From JBBQXY01 sp038209195 (GTDB taxonomy: Bacteria; Chloroflexota; Ktedonobacteria; Ktedonobacterales; Ktedonobacteraceae): 64,000 nucleotides of DNA. Of this stretch, positions 44,538-53,804 are shown in pieces (within the stretch, counting starts at the first letter, position 1; every line of letters begins with the position of its first letter). A program made the translations under genes and the position numbers. The stretch is from NCBI GenBank assembly GCA_038209195.1, contig JBBQXY010000007.1:1-64000 (forward strand). Reading direction: 5' to 3'. The notes under the pieces are model-generated. The model saw only the letters and a program-made list of their open reading frames with translations. It did no database searches and had not been told where the DNA came from.

Positions 44538-45122
44538 GTGCCAGGACATGATATAATCGTGATCGGAGCTTCCGCCGGTGGGGTAGAAGCTTTGATGAAA
44601 GTTGTCAGAACACTACCAGGAGATATACCAGCATCACTTTTTTTGGTTCTGCATCTGCCAGCGGAGAGTTCAAGTGTATTGCCAACGATCCTGAGCCGTG
44701 TCAGCGCACTCCCCGCAATTCATCCCGAAGATTACAGCCCAATCGTCCCTGGGACGATCTATGTTGCACGTCCCGATTACCATTTGATGTTGGAACATGG
44801 TATTGTGCGCGTCACGCATGGGCCGAAGGAAAATCGTCATCGACCAGCTATCGATCCTTTATTTCGCTCGGCAGCGTTGGCCTATGGGCCGCGCGTCATT
44901 GGCGTGATCTTGACCGGCGCTTTGGATGATGGCACCGCGGGACTATTAGCCATTAAGTGTAGCGGTGGAATTGCCATTGTCCAGGACCCGCAGGAAGCTC
45001 TGTATGCCAGCATGCCACGCTCAGCTCTATTGCATGTCCAGGTAGATTATGTTCTAGATCTCGATGCCATTGGGCCAAAGTTGATACAACTGGTAAAAAC
45101 ACCGATTAGCGATATACTTTGA
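44538..45122 (+). CDS. cheB: CheB-type protein-glutamate methylesterase (no receiver domain)
   Basis: The 194-residue protein is just the CheB catalytic domain, with S12 (GASAGG), H39 (VLHLP) and D131 (TGALDDGTAG) as the triad. It lacks the N-terminal receiver of classic CheB. It would remove methyl groups from chemoreceptor-like coiled coils or amidated Gln. GTG 44538 is chosen because CGGAGG lies 5 bases upstream; a longer frame from a TTG has no site. The next gene, 25 bases on, fuses CheB to CheR, so opposite activities are encoded side by side. Confidence 0.85.
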   Translation: MPGHDIIVIGASAGGVEALMKVVRTLPGDIPASLFLVLHLPAESSSVLPTILSRVSALPAIHPEDYSPIVPGTIYVARPDYHLMLEHGIVRVTHGPKENRHRPAIDPLFRSAALAYGPRVIGVILTGALDDGTAGLLAIKCSGGIAIVQDPQEALYASMPRSALLHVQVDYVLDLDAIGPKLIQLVKTPISDIL

Positions 45123-45147
45123 AGCAAAAGGGAAGAATGTTTGCTTT

Positions 45148-47820
45148 ATGAACAATATTGAACATGTACAAAGTGATCTTGATAACCGAGACGTTAATCG
45201 TGGGGATTTGGTTGTTGTTGGTTCCTCCGCGGGTGGTGTTGAAGCCCTCTTGATTTTGGTCAGTACCTTCCCTGTGGATTTCCCAGCCCCTATTGTGCTT
45301 GCACAACATCTTGACCCGAACCGCACGAGTAATCTTGATGCTATTTTACGCAGACGTGCCACCCTCCCTGTCGAGCTGGTTGAAACAAACTGCTTGTTGG
45401 AGAAAGGCAAGATTTACGTTGTACCGTCCAATCGTCATGTCACTATCATCGACGGTCATGTGGAAGTGAAGGGCGATCAAAACAAGGGTCCGCACCCTTC
45501 CGTTGACTTGCTTCTTTCTAGCGCAGCAGAGGTGTACGGAGATCGCTTGATCGCCGTGATACTGACCGGTTCTGGCTCTGATGGCGCGTCGGGTGCGATT
45601 GAAGTGAAGGAAGCAGGTGGAATAGTGATTGTGCAGGACCCACAAACTGCCCGCTACCCCGCTATGCCTTTGGCACTTTCTCCTTCAGTGATCGATTTCG
45701 AGGCTGATATCGAGCACATTGGTCAATTGCTCTACGATTTGCTGACCGGGGTAAATAAACTTCCCCAGGCCCAGGAGAAGACAGAGGATGTCATGAAAAA
45801 CATCCTGGAACAGGTAAGCCGCCAGGCTAGTATTGATTTTCGGCAGTATAAATCGTCAACGATCCTGCGACGAATTGGTCGCCGTATGGCTGTAGTCCAT
45901 CAAGAAACGATGCAGCATTACCTCGAATATTTGCGTGACCATCCTGAAGAAGTTGGTGAACTAGTAAAAGCGTTTCTAATCAACGTCACCCAGTTCTTCC
46001 GCGATACCGACGCCTTCGCCTATTTGAATAGAGAGATATTGCCTAGGATGATCCATCATGCACACGAACGAGACAAAGTTTTACGTATCTGGTCGGCTGG
46101 TTGTGCTTCTGGTGAAGAGGCCTATTCGCTGGCGATGCTCTTAACCGATTTGCTGGGAGCGGATTTAGCAACGTGGAGTGTGAAGATTTTCGCGACTGAC
46201 CTGGACGAGGCCGGTATTACATTTGCACGCCGTGGTCTCTACACCGAGAACTTGCTCAAAGGTGTCCCCGATGAATATCGAAACCGTTTCTTCGAGCGTG
46301 TTGACCACGGTTATCGTATCACCAAGACGTTGCGACAGATGGTGATATTTGGACAACAAGACCTCAGCCGCAGTGCGCCTTTCCCGCGTATTAACCTGGT
46401 GTTGTGCCGTAACGTCCTGATTTATTTCGCACCCGAACTCCAGGATTATGTTCTGCATCAATTTGCTTTTTCACTGGCTCCCGGTGGTTATCTGTTCCTG
46501 GGTAAAGCTGAATCAATTCGCCCAACGCAGTCCTATTATGAGCAAGTTAACAAGCAGTGGAAGATGTACCGTTGTATCAGCCCTGCTATTCCACTTGCCC
46601 GACGCAGTGTCATTGGCATTGCCAATGCAGTGCATTCCACCAACACTGTCACCAAGGAAGTGAGCAAAACCAGTAGTGATGAGCAATTGCCAGTCCCGGC
46701 TGAGTTAGTACAACTGCGTCGTCTTAACGAATTGCTCTTGCGCTTTTTACCCATGGGGGTTGTGGTGATTGATCGCACCTATCACGTGGTCACGGCTAAT
46801 GGAACGGCACGGCGACTCTTGGGCTTGCGAGACCTCGGTAATGAGCAAGATTTCCTGCATGCTGTGCGCGGCATACCCTATACGATGGTGCGTAACGCCA
46901 TTGACGCTGTCTTTCGTGAACACAACACGATCAATTTACCTGAAATTGAGCTAGATATCAGCGTAGGTGGAAACGGGCGTTTTATCAGTCTGGCTATCGT
47001 TTTGATGCAGATGGAAGCGGGTATGCCCGAAATGGCTGTAATGAGCGTGGTAGATGTGAGTGAGCAGATCCAGATTCGTCGTCAATTAGAAGCGGTCCAG
47101 ATGGAACAGACGCAATTGATGGACGAGCTGAGCAGTGCGAATAAACGGCTGAACAATGTGAATAAAGAGTTGTTGGATGCTAACGAAGAGCTGCAAGTTG
47201 CCAATGAAGAGCTGATGCTTACGCATGAAGAGCTGCAAGCCACGATGGAGGAATTTGAAACAACGAATGAGGAACTGCAAGCCACCAATGAAGAACTGGA
47301 AACCAACAACGAGGAGCTACAGGCCACCAACGAAGAATTGGAAACAACAAATGAAGAGTTGCGTGCGCGAACCAGCGAAATGCAAGAACTCATGACGATG
47401 CTGGAGAGTGAACGGGTACGTTTAGCTGAAATGGTTGAGCTTGCACCATTTTATATTTTGGTGCTGCGTGGCCCACACTTGTTAGTTGAAGCTTACAACC
47501 CACGCTATGCTCGTTTGCTTGAAGGGCGATCAGTACTGGGGCAACCTCTCGCCGAAGTCCACGAATTCTTTTGGGCGGCTGGCAGTGAGGGTGTTCGCCT
47601 GGCGCGTGAGGTGTACCAACAGGATAGCTTACGTACAACCCCGAGGTTGCAGACCTTTGTGTTAAACACGCAAGAAAGCACACAAGAACACTATTTTAGC
47701 TATACTATTGTACCTTCACATGATGCTGCTGGCACTGTCACCGGCGTCATTATCTATGCATTGGATGAGACAGCCCAACAGGAGAGGTCCGTTGAGGAGG
47801 AACTCGAACACCTCAACTAG
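45148..47820 (+). CDS. CheB-CheR-PAS fusion signalling protein
   Basis: The 890-residue protein begins with a CheB domain (about 18-200; S27 in GSSAGG, H54 in QHLDP, D145 in GSGSDGASG). The CheR methyltransferase domain follows (about 220-480; SAM motif IWSAGCASGEEAYSLAM, then LVLCRNVLIYF). Next come a PAS domain (about 525-640) and a long coiled coil of repeated EELQATNEELE units (about 650-755). A second PAS domain covers about 765-880. Related fusions often end in a histidine kinase; this one stops right after the PAS domain, so its output must be a partner. No receptor gene is close except the remnant near 3 kb. Confidence 0.87.
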   Translation: MNNIEHVQSDLDNRDVNRGDLVVVGSSAGGVEALLILVSTFPVDFPAPIVLAQHLDPNRTSNLDAILRRRATLPVELVETNCLLEKGKIYVVPSNRHVTIIDGHVEVKGDQNKGPHPSVDLLLSSAAEVYGDRLIAVILTGSGSDGASGAIEVKEAGGIVIVQDPQTARYPAMPLALSPSVIDFEADIEHIGQLLYDLLTGVNKLPQAQEKTEDVMKNILEQVSRQASIDFRQYKSSTILRRIGRRMAVVHQETMQHYLEYLRDHPEEVGELVKAFLINVTQFFRDTDAFAYLNREILPRMIHHAHERDKVLRIWSAGCASGEEAYSLAMLLTDLLGADLATWSVKIFATDLDEAGITFARRGLYTENLLKGVPDEYRNRFFERVDHGYRITKTLRQMVIFGQQDLSRSAPFPRINLVLCRNVLIYFAPELQDYVLHQFAFSLAPGGYLFLGKAESIRPTQSYYEQVNKQWKMYRCISPAIPLARRSVIGIANAVHSTNTVTKEVSKTSSDEQLPVPAELVQLRRLNELLLRFLPMGVVVIDRTYHVVTANGTARRLLGLRDLGNEQDFLHAVRGIPYTMVRNAIDAVFREHNTINLPEIELDISVGGNGRFISLAIVLMQMEAGMPEMAVMSVVDVSEQIQIRRQLEAVQMEQTQLMDELSSANKRLNNVNKELLDANEELQVANEELMLTHEELQATMEEFETTNEELQATNEELETNNEELQATNEELETTNEELRARTSEMQELMTMLESERVRLAEMVELAPFYILVLRGPHLLVEAYNPRYARLLEGRSVLGQPLAEVHEFFWAAGSEGVRLAREVYQQDSLRTTPRLQTFVLNTQESTQEHYFSYTIVPSHDAAGTVTGVIIYALDETAQQERSVEEELEHLN

Positions 47821-47911
47821 TTAAAAAATGATTGTTTGTCGCTGGGTTGAGGCTGGTAGCACATTCGATATATCATTGCCGTTTCCTAGGACGTGCTTTC
47901 CTCTCTTTGCT

Positions 47912-49705
47912 TTAATTCGCGAGTAAGATCGGCGTTTGTATCTGGTACATGCCAGCTTTAAGAATGTCCATGAGCAACTGGGTCGTTTTGTCTCTGACCT
48001 CTGGGGCGGCGTTGAAACGCTCCTGGAGGAAAGCGATACAGCGTTGATAACAGTAGAGCAAGTAGCCTGGATCGCTCTCCCCTTTTGTTACAGCGGGACG
48101 GGCGAAATTGAGCGAGGTTTGAAAACATCGGTCAGCGAAAGTATAGCAAGCGTTCGCGAAATCGCGTGTTGTTGCAGCGCGTCCCAACTCCTCAGCTACC
48201 TCTCCAGCGGCAAAGTAGACCTCAGTCTGGCTGAAGGGGCTATTTCCTACAGCATTAGTACTCCCTTGACGCTCAGGGAAGCGTGGCAGAGCTGGTTCTT
48301 TGTACAAAGGAGTATCGACCTGAAAGGCCATAAGAGTATCCAGCATCGTCCTGGAGAATGAGGGTTCATAGAGCGTATCCAACATCTGCTGACAGAGGTG
48401 AACGGCAAGGGCACGTTCCCGCAATGCTGTATCGGTATAACCATAGAGTTGTGCCAAAGCTGCTCGTTGGGCCGCGATGCGCACAAAGTAGGCCAAAGCT
48501 GTATACAGTGTCGCTTCCTGGCTGGCTGAAGGTAATGCAGTGTCATCGAGTGGATTGCGCCATGTCAGAAATACCTGGCGACATTGCTCTTCAGCATCAT
48601 CAAGTAATGAGGCACAATTGGCAGTAATCTGCTTCCCCTCTTTCCGGTGCTGTTTTTTTGCCAATTGCCTGCGGTACGAACTCAAGTCAAGTTCTGCTTG
48701 TGCCAATGTGAGGCGAGCTAAGGCTTCACTTTGGTAGTCATTACTGACGTGGTAAACGCTACAGCTCTGTATGAGGAAACCAATAGCTTGTTGATATTGA
48801 GCTTGAATCTCTTCTGGTGTACTATGATGCGGCTCTGCTTGTGCCGTTAGCTGACGCATATGAGCGTAAATGCAGTAACCCAAACCAAAATAGAGCGCAC
48901 CTGCGGTTTTCAATACATGTGTCGTATTCAGATGTGTACGCGCCCGCATATAGAGGGCAGAGGCTTGCTCATATGCTCCCAAGGCCTGGTAATCATTCCC
49001 ACAATGGAGTTCTACCTTGAACTGCAAAGGGATATTGCTCTCTTCTGGTAGGTCATTTTCTAACAAGTGAAGCACACGTAGATGATAGTGTAACGCCGTC
49101 TGGTAATAGTGTTGTAGAAAATAATTATGCCCTAATTCATCCAAAATCACAGGTTGTTGTCTGGGAGAAGCGAGCGCGAACGCTCGCTCAAATGCGGAGA
49201 GAGCAGCACCTAAATCATGCTTTTCCTGTGCAATCAAACCCATTAAAAAAGCACAACTCGCTTGCTGGTCAGATGGCAGCGACGCGATAAACTCTGTTGT
49301 CAGCGTCGGGTATTCTGGGAGAGTTTGCAGATTGTAGTGTTCAGTGTTATCAAGAAGGACGTTTAAAAATGTCAAATCTCTGGTTGGTGAGAGGCGTTTC
49401 CCCATCTCTGCTTGACCCGCACTTTGCAGCGGGTTCGTCGTTCGAAATTGCTCAGCTTGTTCTAGCATCTTCTTGAAGTAGTCGGATGGCTGGCCCAATT
49501 GCTCAGCAAAAAAGCGCAGAGCTTCGGGCGAAGGGATGATTTTGTTCCGTTCTACCGCGCTGACATACGACTTTGAATAACGCGTTTGGCCCAGTGAACT
49601 TTGTGTCAAGTTGAGCTGGCGTCGTTCTTGTCGAATATACTCACCAATATGTTGTGTATTACCAGAAAAAGATTGCGGTTCCTCTATGCTATTCTCTTCT
49701 ATCAT
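47912..49705 (-). CDS. XRE-family regulator with TPR-like C-terminal domain
   Basis: The 597-residue protein has an N-terminal helix-turn-helix (about 18-78; IGEYIRQERRQLNLTQSSLG, YVSAVERNKIIPS). The rest is alpha-helical with TPR-like pairs, for example FLMGLIAQEKHDLGAALSAFERAFALAS and QYYQTALHY-like segments. This plan is typical of RRNPP-like or peptide-sensing regulators, although no ligand is known here. AGGAAAC lies before the ATG. It is divergent from the HEAT-like gene. Confidence 0.78.
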   Translation of the reverse strand: MIEENSIEEPQSFSGNTQHIGEYIRQERRQLNLTQSSLGQTRYSKSYVSAVERNKIIPSPEALRFFAEQLGQPSDYFKKMLEQAEQFRTTNPLQSAGQAEMGKRLSPTRDLTFLNVLLDNTEHYNLQTLPEYPTLTTEFIASLPSDQQASCAFLMGLIAQEKHDLGAALSAFERAFALASPRQQPVILDELGHNYFLQHYYQTALHYHLRVLHLLENDLPEESNIPLQFKVELHCGNDYQALGAYEQASALYMRARTHLNTTHVLKTAGALYFGLGYCIYAHMRQLTAQAEPHHSTPEEIQAQYQQAIGFLIQSCSVYHVSNDYQSEALARLTLAQAELDLSSYRRQLAKKQHRKEGKQITANCASLLDDAEEQCRQVFLTWRNPLDDTALPSASQEATLYTALAYFVRIAAQRAALAQLYGYTDTALRERALAVHLCQQMLDTLYEPSFSRTMLDTLMAFQVDTPLYKEPALPRFPERQGSTNAVGNSPFSQTEVYFAAGEVAEELGRAATTRDFANACYTFADRCFQTSLNFARPAVTKGESDPGYLLYCYQRCIAFLQERFNAAPEVRDKTTQLLMDILKAGMYQIQTPILLAN

Positions 49706-49954
49706 GCCCGTTTCCTGTCACTACAAACTAGTGTAGTCACTTTTCTCTGTATTCTAACAAGAAATATCAACTCATTATAACGCATAACATGCACGTAATT
49801 CAAGAAAAAATAAATGGAACCGTTAATTGCCAAACATTTCTTACATTCCTTTTGCTTGTGATAAAATGGGAATTGTCTCTGGCTTGCAGGGCAATTTTGA
49901 AAAGACACAACAATGTTGATTGCCGCGCTAAGTAGTCACAAGGAACGAGTTACT

Positions 49955-50761
49955 ATGCACAGTACGCACAGTACATTATCATCACTAGTTGATCGAGCGT
50001 TAATGGGCAACCAACGCCCCTTAGAGTTTTATTTGCGCGAGCAAAGTCGCTTGCCAGGACCACGAGCGAACCTGGAGTTGGTCAATGAAATGAGCTATTT
50101 GATGGCTGCACTGTGTTCCGAACACCCTGAGAAAGTGCAAACGCTTCTGAATTATCTCATTAGCGATGATCGTAAGAAGATTGTAAGCAATACTCCTGCC
50201 GAATTTGTGGTTTTATGTGGCATTGTCGCCTATGGGGCGTGTGCGGCTGTGCGTTCTATTTGGCGTAGCGAGGTGTATGAATTGCTCGATCAGTTTGCTT
50301 GCAGTCCTTGCTGGCGTGTGCGTCAGGGTGTAGAAATTGCCTTTCAGCGTTTGTTGATTGCCACACCGCAAGATACTATTAGCTATTTGACCATCCTCGC
50401 AACGCAAGGAAATTTTTTGCAGCAGCGTGCTGCTGTTGCTGCTATTGCAGAACCAGCCTTGCTCTTTTCACCGGAGTTGGTACACGCTGCGTTATCATTG
50501 CAATTCGTTGTACTGGAACGTGTTCATGCCTCCTCCGCATTGGAGCGGAAACGTGAGGATTTCCGTGTCCTACGTCAGACGTTGGGTTATGCTATCAGTG
50601 TAGTTGCGGCAGTTACTCCTGAGAGAGGGTTTGCGCTGATGCGCACCTGTGCCTCCTGGGCCGATACAGACATCACCTGGATATTGCGCGAGAATTTGAA
50701 AAAGAAACGCCTCGCCAAGTTCGTTGATTACACCGAAGTCCTGGCGAAACTCCTCGCTTGA
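49955..50761 (+). CDS. Hypothetical HEAT-like helical protein
   Basis: The 268-residue protein is all helical, with repeat-like pairs such as ELLDQFACSPCWRVRQGVEIAFQRLL and LQQRAAVAAIAEPALLF that look like degenerate HEAT repeats. I do not recognise a family. ATG 49955 follows AAGGAA by 9 bases; an in-frame ATG at 49913 is possible. It lies 135 bases before efp. Confidence 0.5.
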   Translation: MHSTHSTLSSLVDRALMGNQRPLEFYLREQSRLPGPRANLELVNEMSYLMAALCSEHPEKVQTLLNYLISDDRKKIVSNTPAEFVVLCGIVAYGACAAVRSIWRSEVYELLDQFACSPCWRVRQGVEIAFQRLLIATPQDTISYLTILATQGNFLQQRAAVAAIAEPALLFSPELVHAALSLQFVVLERVHASSALERKREDFRVLRQTLGYAISVVAAVTPERGFALMRTCASWADTDITWILRENLKKKRLAKFVDYTEVLAKLLA

Positions 50762-50896
50762 ACGCGTAAAAAGCCGTAGGCTCTCGCAACATTCGTGAGA
50801 ACGTGATAAACTATGTGCTGAACACAACATGTTTTCACTATACAGGCTCAAAGTATGCCTGCAAAAGTAATGCCTAATTATGAGGAGAATAAACCC

Positions 50897-51463
50897 TTGG
50901 GTGCAACAACAACAGCCGATTTTCGCAATGGAATGGTTATTCGCTATAATGGCGAATTATATACAGTGGTAGAATTTCACCATGTCAGCCCAGGAAACTG
51001 GCGTGCCTTTGTCCGTGTCCGTTTGAAAAATGTGAAGAATGGACGCGTCATGGAGCAACGGTTTCGCGCGGGCGAAGATATTGAAGATGTGCGCGTCGAG
51101 CATCAAAACTGGCAGTTCTTATATGTCGATGGCGATGACTATATCTTTATGAATACCGAGACATTTGATCAGCAGCCCGTGCCAAAAGAAATGCTGGGCG
51201 ATGCTATCCAATTTTTGAAAGAGCAGGATGTGGTAGAACTCCTGGTCGATGGCGATACAATTATCGCCGTAGATTTACCCAACTTCCTGGAGTTGCGCGT
51301 TGAAAGCGCGGAACCCGGCGTGCGCGGTGATACCGCCAATAACGTCACCAAGCCAGCCACCCTGGAAACGGGTGCCGTTATCAACGTCCCCCTCTTCGTC
51401 AACCCTGGCGACCGCATTCGTGTCGATACCCGCAGCGGTCAATACGTCGAGCGCGTCAAGTAA
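50897..51463 (+). CDS. efp: Translation elongation factor P
   Basis: The 188-residue protein has the three beta-barrel domains of EF-P: KOW-like (1-65), OB (66-130) and C-terminal (131-188, with NVPLFVNPGDRIRVDTRSGQYVERV). It binds between P and E sites and rescues ribosomes stalled at polyproline. I chose the TTG at 50897 because GAGGAG lies 9 bases upstream and the protein then starts at ATTTADFRNGM, the usual EF-P N-terminus. ATGs at 50855 and 50870 would add an unusual tail. The loop tip reads SPGNWRA, so position 34 is Asn, where modified Lys or Arg is usual. Confidence 0.92.
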   Translation: MGATTTADFRNGMVIRYNGELYTVVEFHHVSPGNWRAFVRVRLKNVKNGRVMEQRFRAGEDIEDVRVEHQNWQFLYVDGDDYIFMNTETFDQQPVPKEMLGDAIQFLKEQDVVELLVDGDTIIAVDLPNFLELRVESAEPGVRGDTANNVTKPATLETGAVINVPLFVNPGDRIRVDTRSGQYVERVK

Positions 51464-51538
51464 CGTGTAAATTTTGACTTTAAACTGGTGGAATCTGCCT
51501 AATCATCATTTGGGTGAGCTGTCTATGATCATCTTTTC

Positions 51539-52783
51539 GTGAAACCATCTCAACCGCGTACACAGGACGCCCGGCTTATCCTGGCGATGCGCGGACTACG
51601 CTCGTTGGCTTATGGGCTCCTAGCCGTAATCTTAGGAGTAGTACTGGCAGGAGAGGGTTTCTCACCTGTGTCCATCGGCGTCTTGATCACTGTCTCCTTG
51701 ATCGGCGATATGGTTGGGACCTACGTGATCAGTCTGGTAGCAGACACGTGGGGACGAAGGCGCACGCTGGCATTGCTTTCACTGCTGATGGCTGTGACTG
51801 GTGTAGTCTTTGGACTGGTGACGAGCTATCCGTTGTTGCTGGTGGCGGCGTTCTTCGGCACGCTTGGCACCACTGCTTCGGAGACCGCTCCTTTTCTGCC
51901 CATCGATCAGGCAATGTTGGCGCAGATTACGCCGCCTCCGCGACGGACAACTCTGTTCGCCCGCTACAACCTGATCGCCTCACTTAGCGCGGCGGTGGGA
52001 GCACTGGCGGCAGGCGCGCCTGCTCTGTTGGAGGGTATCGGCATTCCCTTCGGCATTCGCCTGCTCTTCGGGGTGTACGCGGCACTTGGGCTCGTGGTGG
52101 CTGGCCTCTCCTTGCGTCTGACTGTACTGGTGGAGGCACCAGTGCGACCATCTATCGAGCTACAGAGCTTGAGGATGCGCCTTGTTCCGCAACTGCCTCG
52201 CTCGCGCGGCATCGTATTGCGGCTGACCGCGCTTTTCAGTATCGATGCGCTGGCTGGAGGGTTGGTGGTGCAGAGCCTGATGGCGCTCTATTTCCACCTG
52301 CGTTTCGGCGTGCCGCTCACGACGCTCTCAATTCTGTTCTTTGGGGCCAATCTCTTCTCCGCGCTCTCGTTCTTGGCCGCAGTGCCGCTGGCCCGGCGGT
52401 TCGGTCTGCTCAACACGATGGTTTTCACGCACCTGCCCTCGAATATCCTGCTGATACTGGTGGCTTTCGCCCCCATCTTTCCCATCGCTACAGCACTGCT
52501 GCTCGTGCGTCAAATGCTCTCGCAGATGGACGTGCCAACTCGTCAGGCCTACACGATGGCGCTGGTGGACCCGGATGAACGCACCGCAGCAGCCAGCGTG
52601 ACTTCATTGGCGCGCAGCCTTGGTTCGGCAACCAGCCCCGTCTTTTCTGGCTTAATGCTGCAAGGGCCGTTGCTCATCGTTGGATTGCCCTTCATCCTGG
52701 CAGGAGTGCTCAAAGCCGCCTATGATCTCACGCTATGGTCCATCTTTCGGCAGGTGCGCTTAAAAGAGGAGAGAGAAGTCTAA
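51539..52783 (+). CDS. MFS transporter
   Basis: The 414-residue protein has 12 predicted spans. Family marks are the loop 2-3 motif DTWGRRRTL, the second-half counterpart near ARRFGLLNT, and RQMLSQMDVPTRQAY. It is likely a drug or metabolite exporter, but the substrate is unknown. The GTG start has only a weak ribosome site. It converges with the dgkA-like gene. Confidence 0.8.
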   Translation: MKPSQPRTQDARLILAMRGLRSLAYGLLAVILGVVLAGEGFSPVSIGVLITVSLIGDMVGTYVISLVADTWGRRRTLALLSLLMAVTGVVFGLVTSYPLLLVAAFFGTLGTTASETAPFLPIDQAMLAQITPPPRRTTLFARYNLIASLSAAVGALAAGAPALLEGIGIPFGIRLLFGVYAALGLVVAGLSLRLTVLVEAPVRPSIELQSLRMRLVPQLPRSRGIVLRLTALFSIDALAGGLVVQSLMALYFHLRFGVPLTTLSILFFGANLFSALSFLAAVPLARRFGLLNTMVFTHLPSNILLILVAFAPIFPIATALLLVRQMLSQMDVPTRQAYTMALVDPDERTAAASVTSLARSLGSATSPVFSGLMLQGPLLIVGLPFILAGVLKAAYDLTLWSIFRQVRLKEEREV

Positions 52784-52809
52784 CACTGAAGTAGCCTGGA
52801 GCTTCTCAT

Positions 52810-53214
52810 TCATCGAAAAATGAGTACCCATAGATGCGGCCCAAAAACACACACCCCAATGACGATAGAAAGCATTGCACTCAGCAGGACGGCCCCGGCC
52901 GCCACATCTTTGGCGCTTTTCGCCAGAGGATGATAAGTCGGCGAAGCCAGGTCAACACACAACTCAAAGACCGTGTTAAACATCTCCGCGATAAAAACCC
53001 CAGTAATAGCCACAAAAATCATTGCATACTCAATGGCTGAGATACGCAGAAATAGGCCCAACACAACAGCGAGCGTGGCAATGACGACGTGTACTCGTGC
53101 ATTGCGTTGTGTGCGCAACGCATACCACAGACCGGAAAAAGCAAAACCAAAGCCAGCAATAAATTTTGCTAAGGAGCTTTTCTGGGGCTCTGGCGGTAGC
53201 GTTGGCATGCTCAT
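52810..53214 (-). CDS. dgkA: Diacylglycerol / undecaprenol kinase (DgkA-like)
   Basis: The 134-residue protein has three membrane spans and the DgkA signature AEMFNTVFELCVDL followed by HPLAKSAKDVAAGAVLL. Gram-positive members phosphorylate undecaprenol to recycle the cell-wall carrier. It starts 7 bases after ybeY and is the last gene of the envelope operon. Confidence 0.85.
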   Translation of the reverse strand: MSMPTLPPEPQKSSLAKFIAGFGFAFSGLWYALRTQRNARVHVVIATLAVVLGLFLRISAIEYAMIFVAITGVFIAEMFNTVFELCVDLASPTYHPLAKSAKDVAAGAVLLSAMLSIVIGVCVFGPHLWVLIFR

Positions 53215-53221
53215 AGCGGCA

Positions 53222-53794
53222 CTACGCTTTCATTCCCATCATTTGTAGCAACGTTTGCTGCTTCTGTACCATGCTCTGGTAACCTGCCTCGCTCTGGTCA
53301 TCATAACCCACGAGGTGCAATACCCCATGGGCGACGAGATAGAGCAGTTCATAGGCGGTACTATGACCGATATCGGCAGCCTGTTTGGCGACGGTAGGCC
53401 AGGAAATGACGATATCGCCTAGATTGGTAATCAACTCCGCTGGGGTGACAAACACTGGCGCAGTGCCCGTACTGCTTGCCTGCCCTGTTTCATCTTCGAT
53501 GGGCTGCCATAGCTGCTCTAATGGAGCATTGACGAGGGGCTTCTCCAGTAGCGGAAACGAGAGTACGTCCGTGGGTTTGTTCTGCTGGCGATACTGTTTA
53601 TTCATTTCGCGGATAGCATCGTCATCGGTAATGAGCAGTGTCAGCATAACGGGTTGCGTTACCCCTACCAGTTGTAAGGTATTATTGATCAACAGGTCGA
53701 GTTTGAGCTTGCTCACTATCTGTTCAATGGCCTTGTTTTCATCGTCATTACCAGCACTAATATAAAGCTCAATTTGTGCATTTTGTTCTTCCAT
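53222..53794 (-). CDS. ybeY: Endoribonuclease YbeY (rRNA maturation factor)
   Basis: The 190-residue protein keeps the YbeY core PTDVLSF (74-80), LGDIVIS and HGVLHLVGYDD. The zinc triad normally reads HxxxHxxxxxH. Here H156 and H160 are present but the third position is Asp166. An insertion of about 30 residues separates DVLSFP from LGDI. The enzyme matures 16S rRNA and takes part in ribosome quality control. It lies in an operon with the dgkA-like gene, as in many bacteria. Confidence 0.87.
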   Translation of the reverse strand: MEEQNAQIELYISAGNDDENKAIEQIVSKLKLDLLINNTLQLVGVTQPVMLTLLITDDDAIREMNKQYRQQNKPTDVLSFPLLEKPLVNAPLEQLWQPIEDETGQASSTGTAPVFVTPAELITNLGDIVISWPTVAKQAADIGHSTAYELLYLVAHGVLHLVGYDDQSEAGYQSMVQKQQTLLQMMGMKA

Positions 53795-53804
53795 AAAACC
53801 TCAA

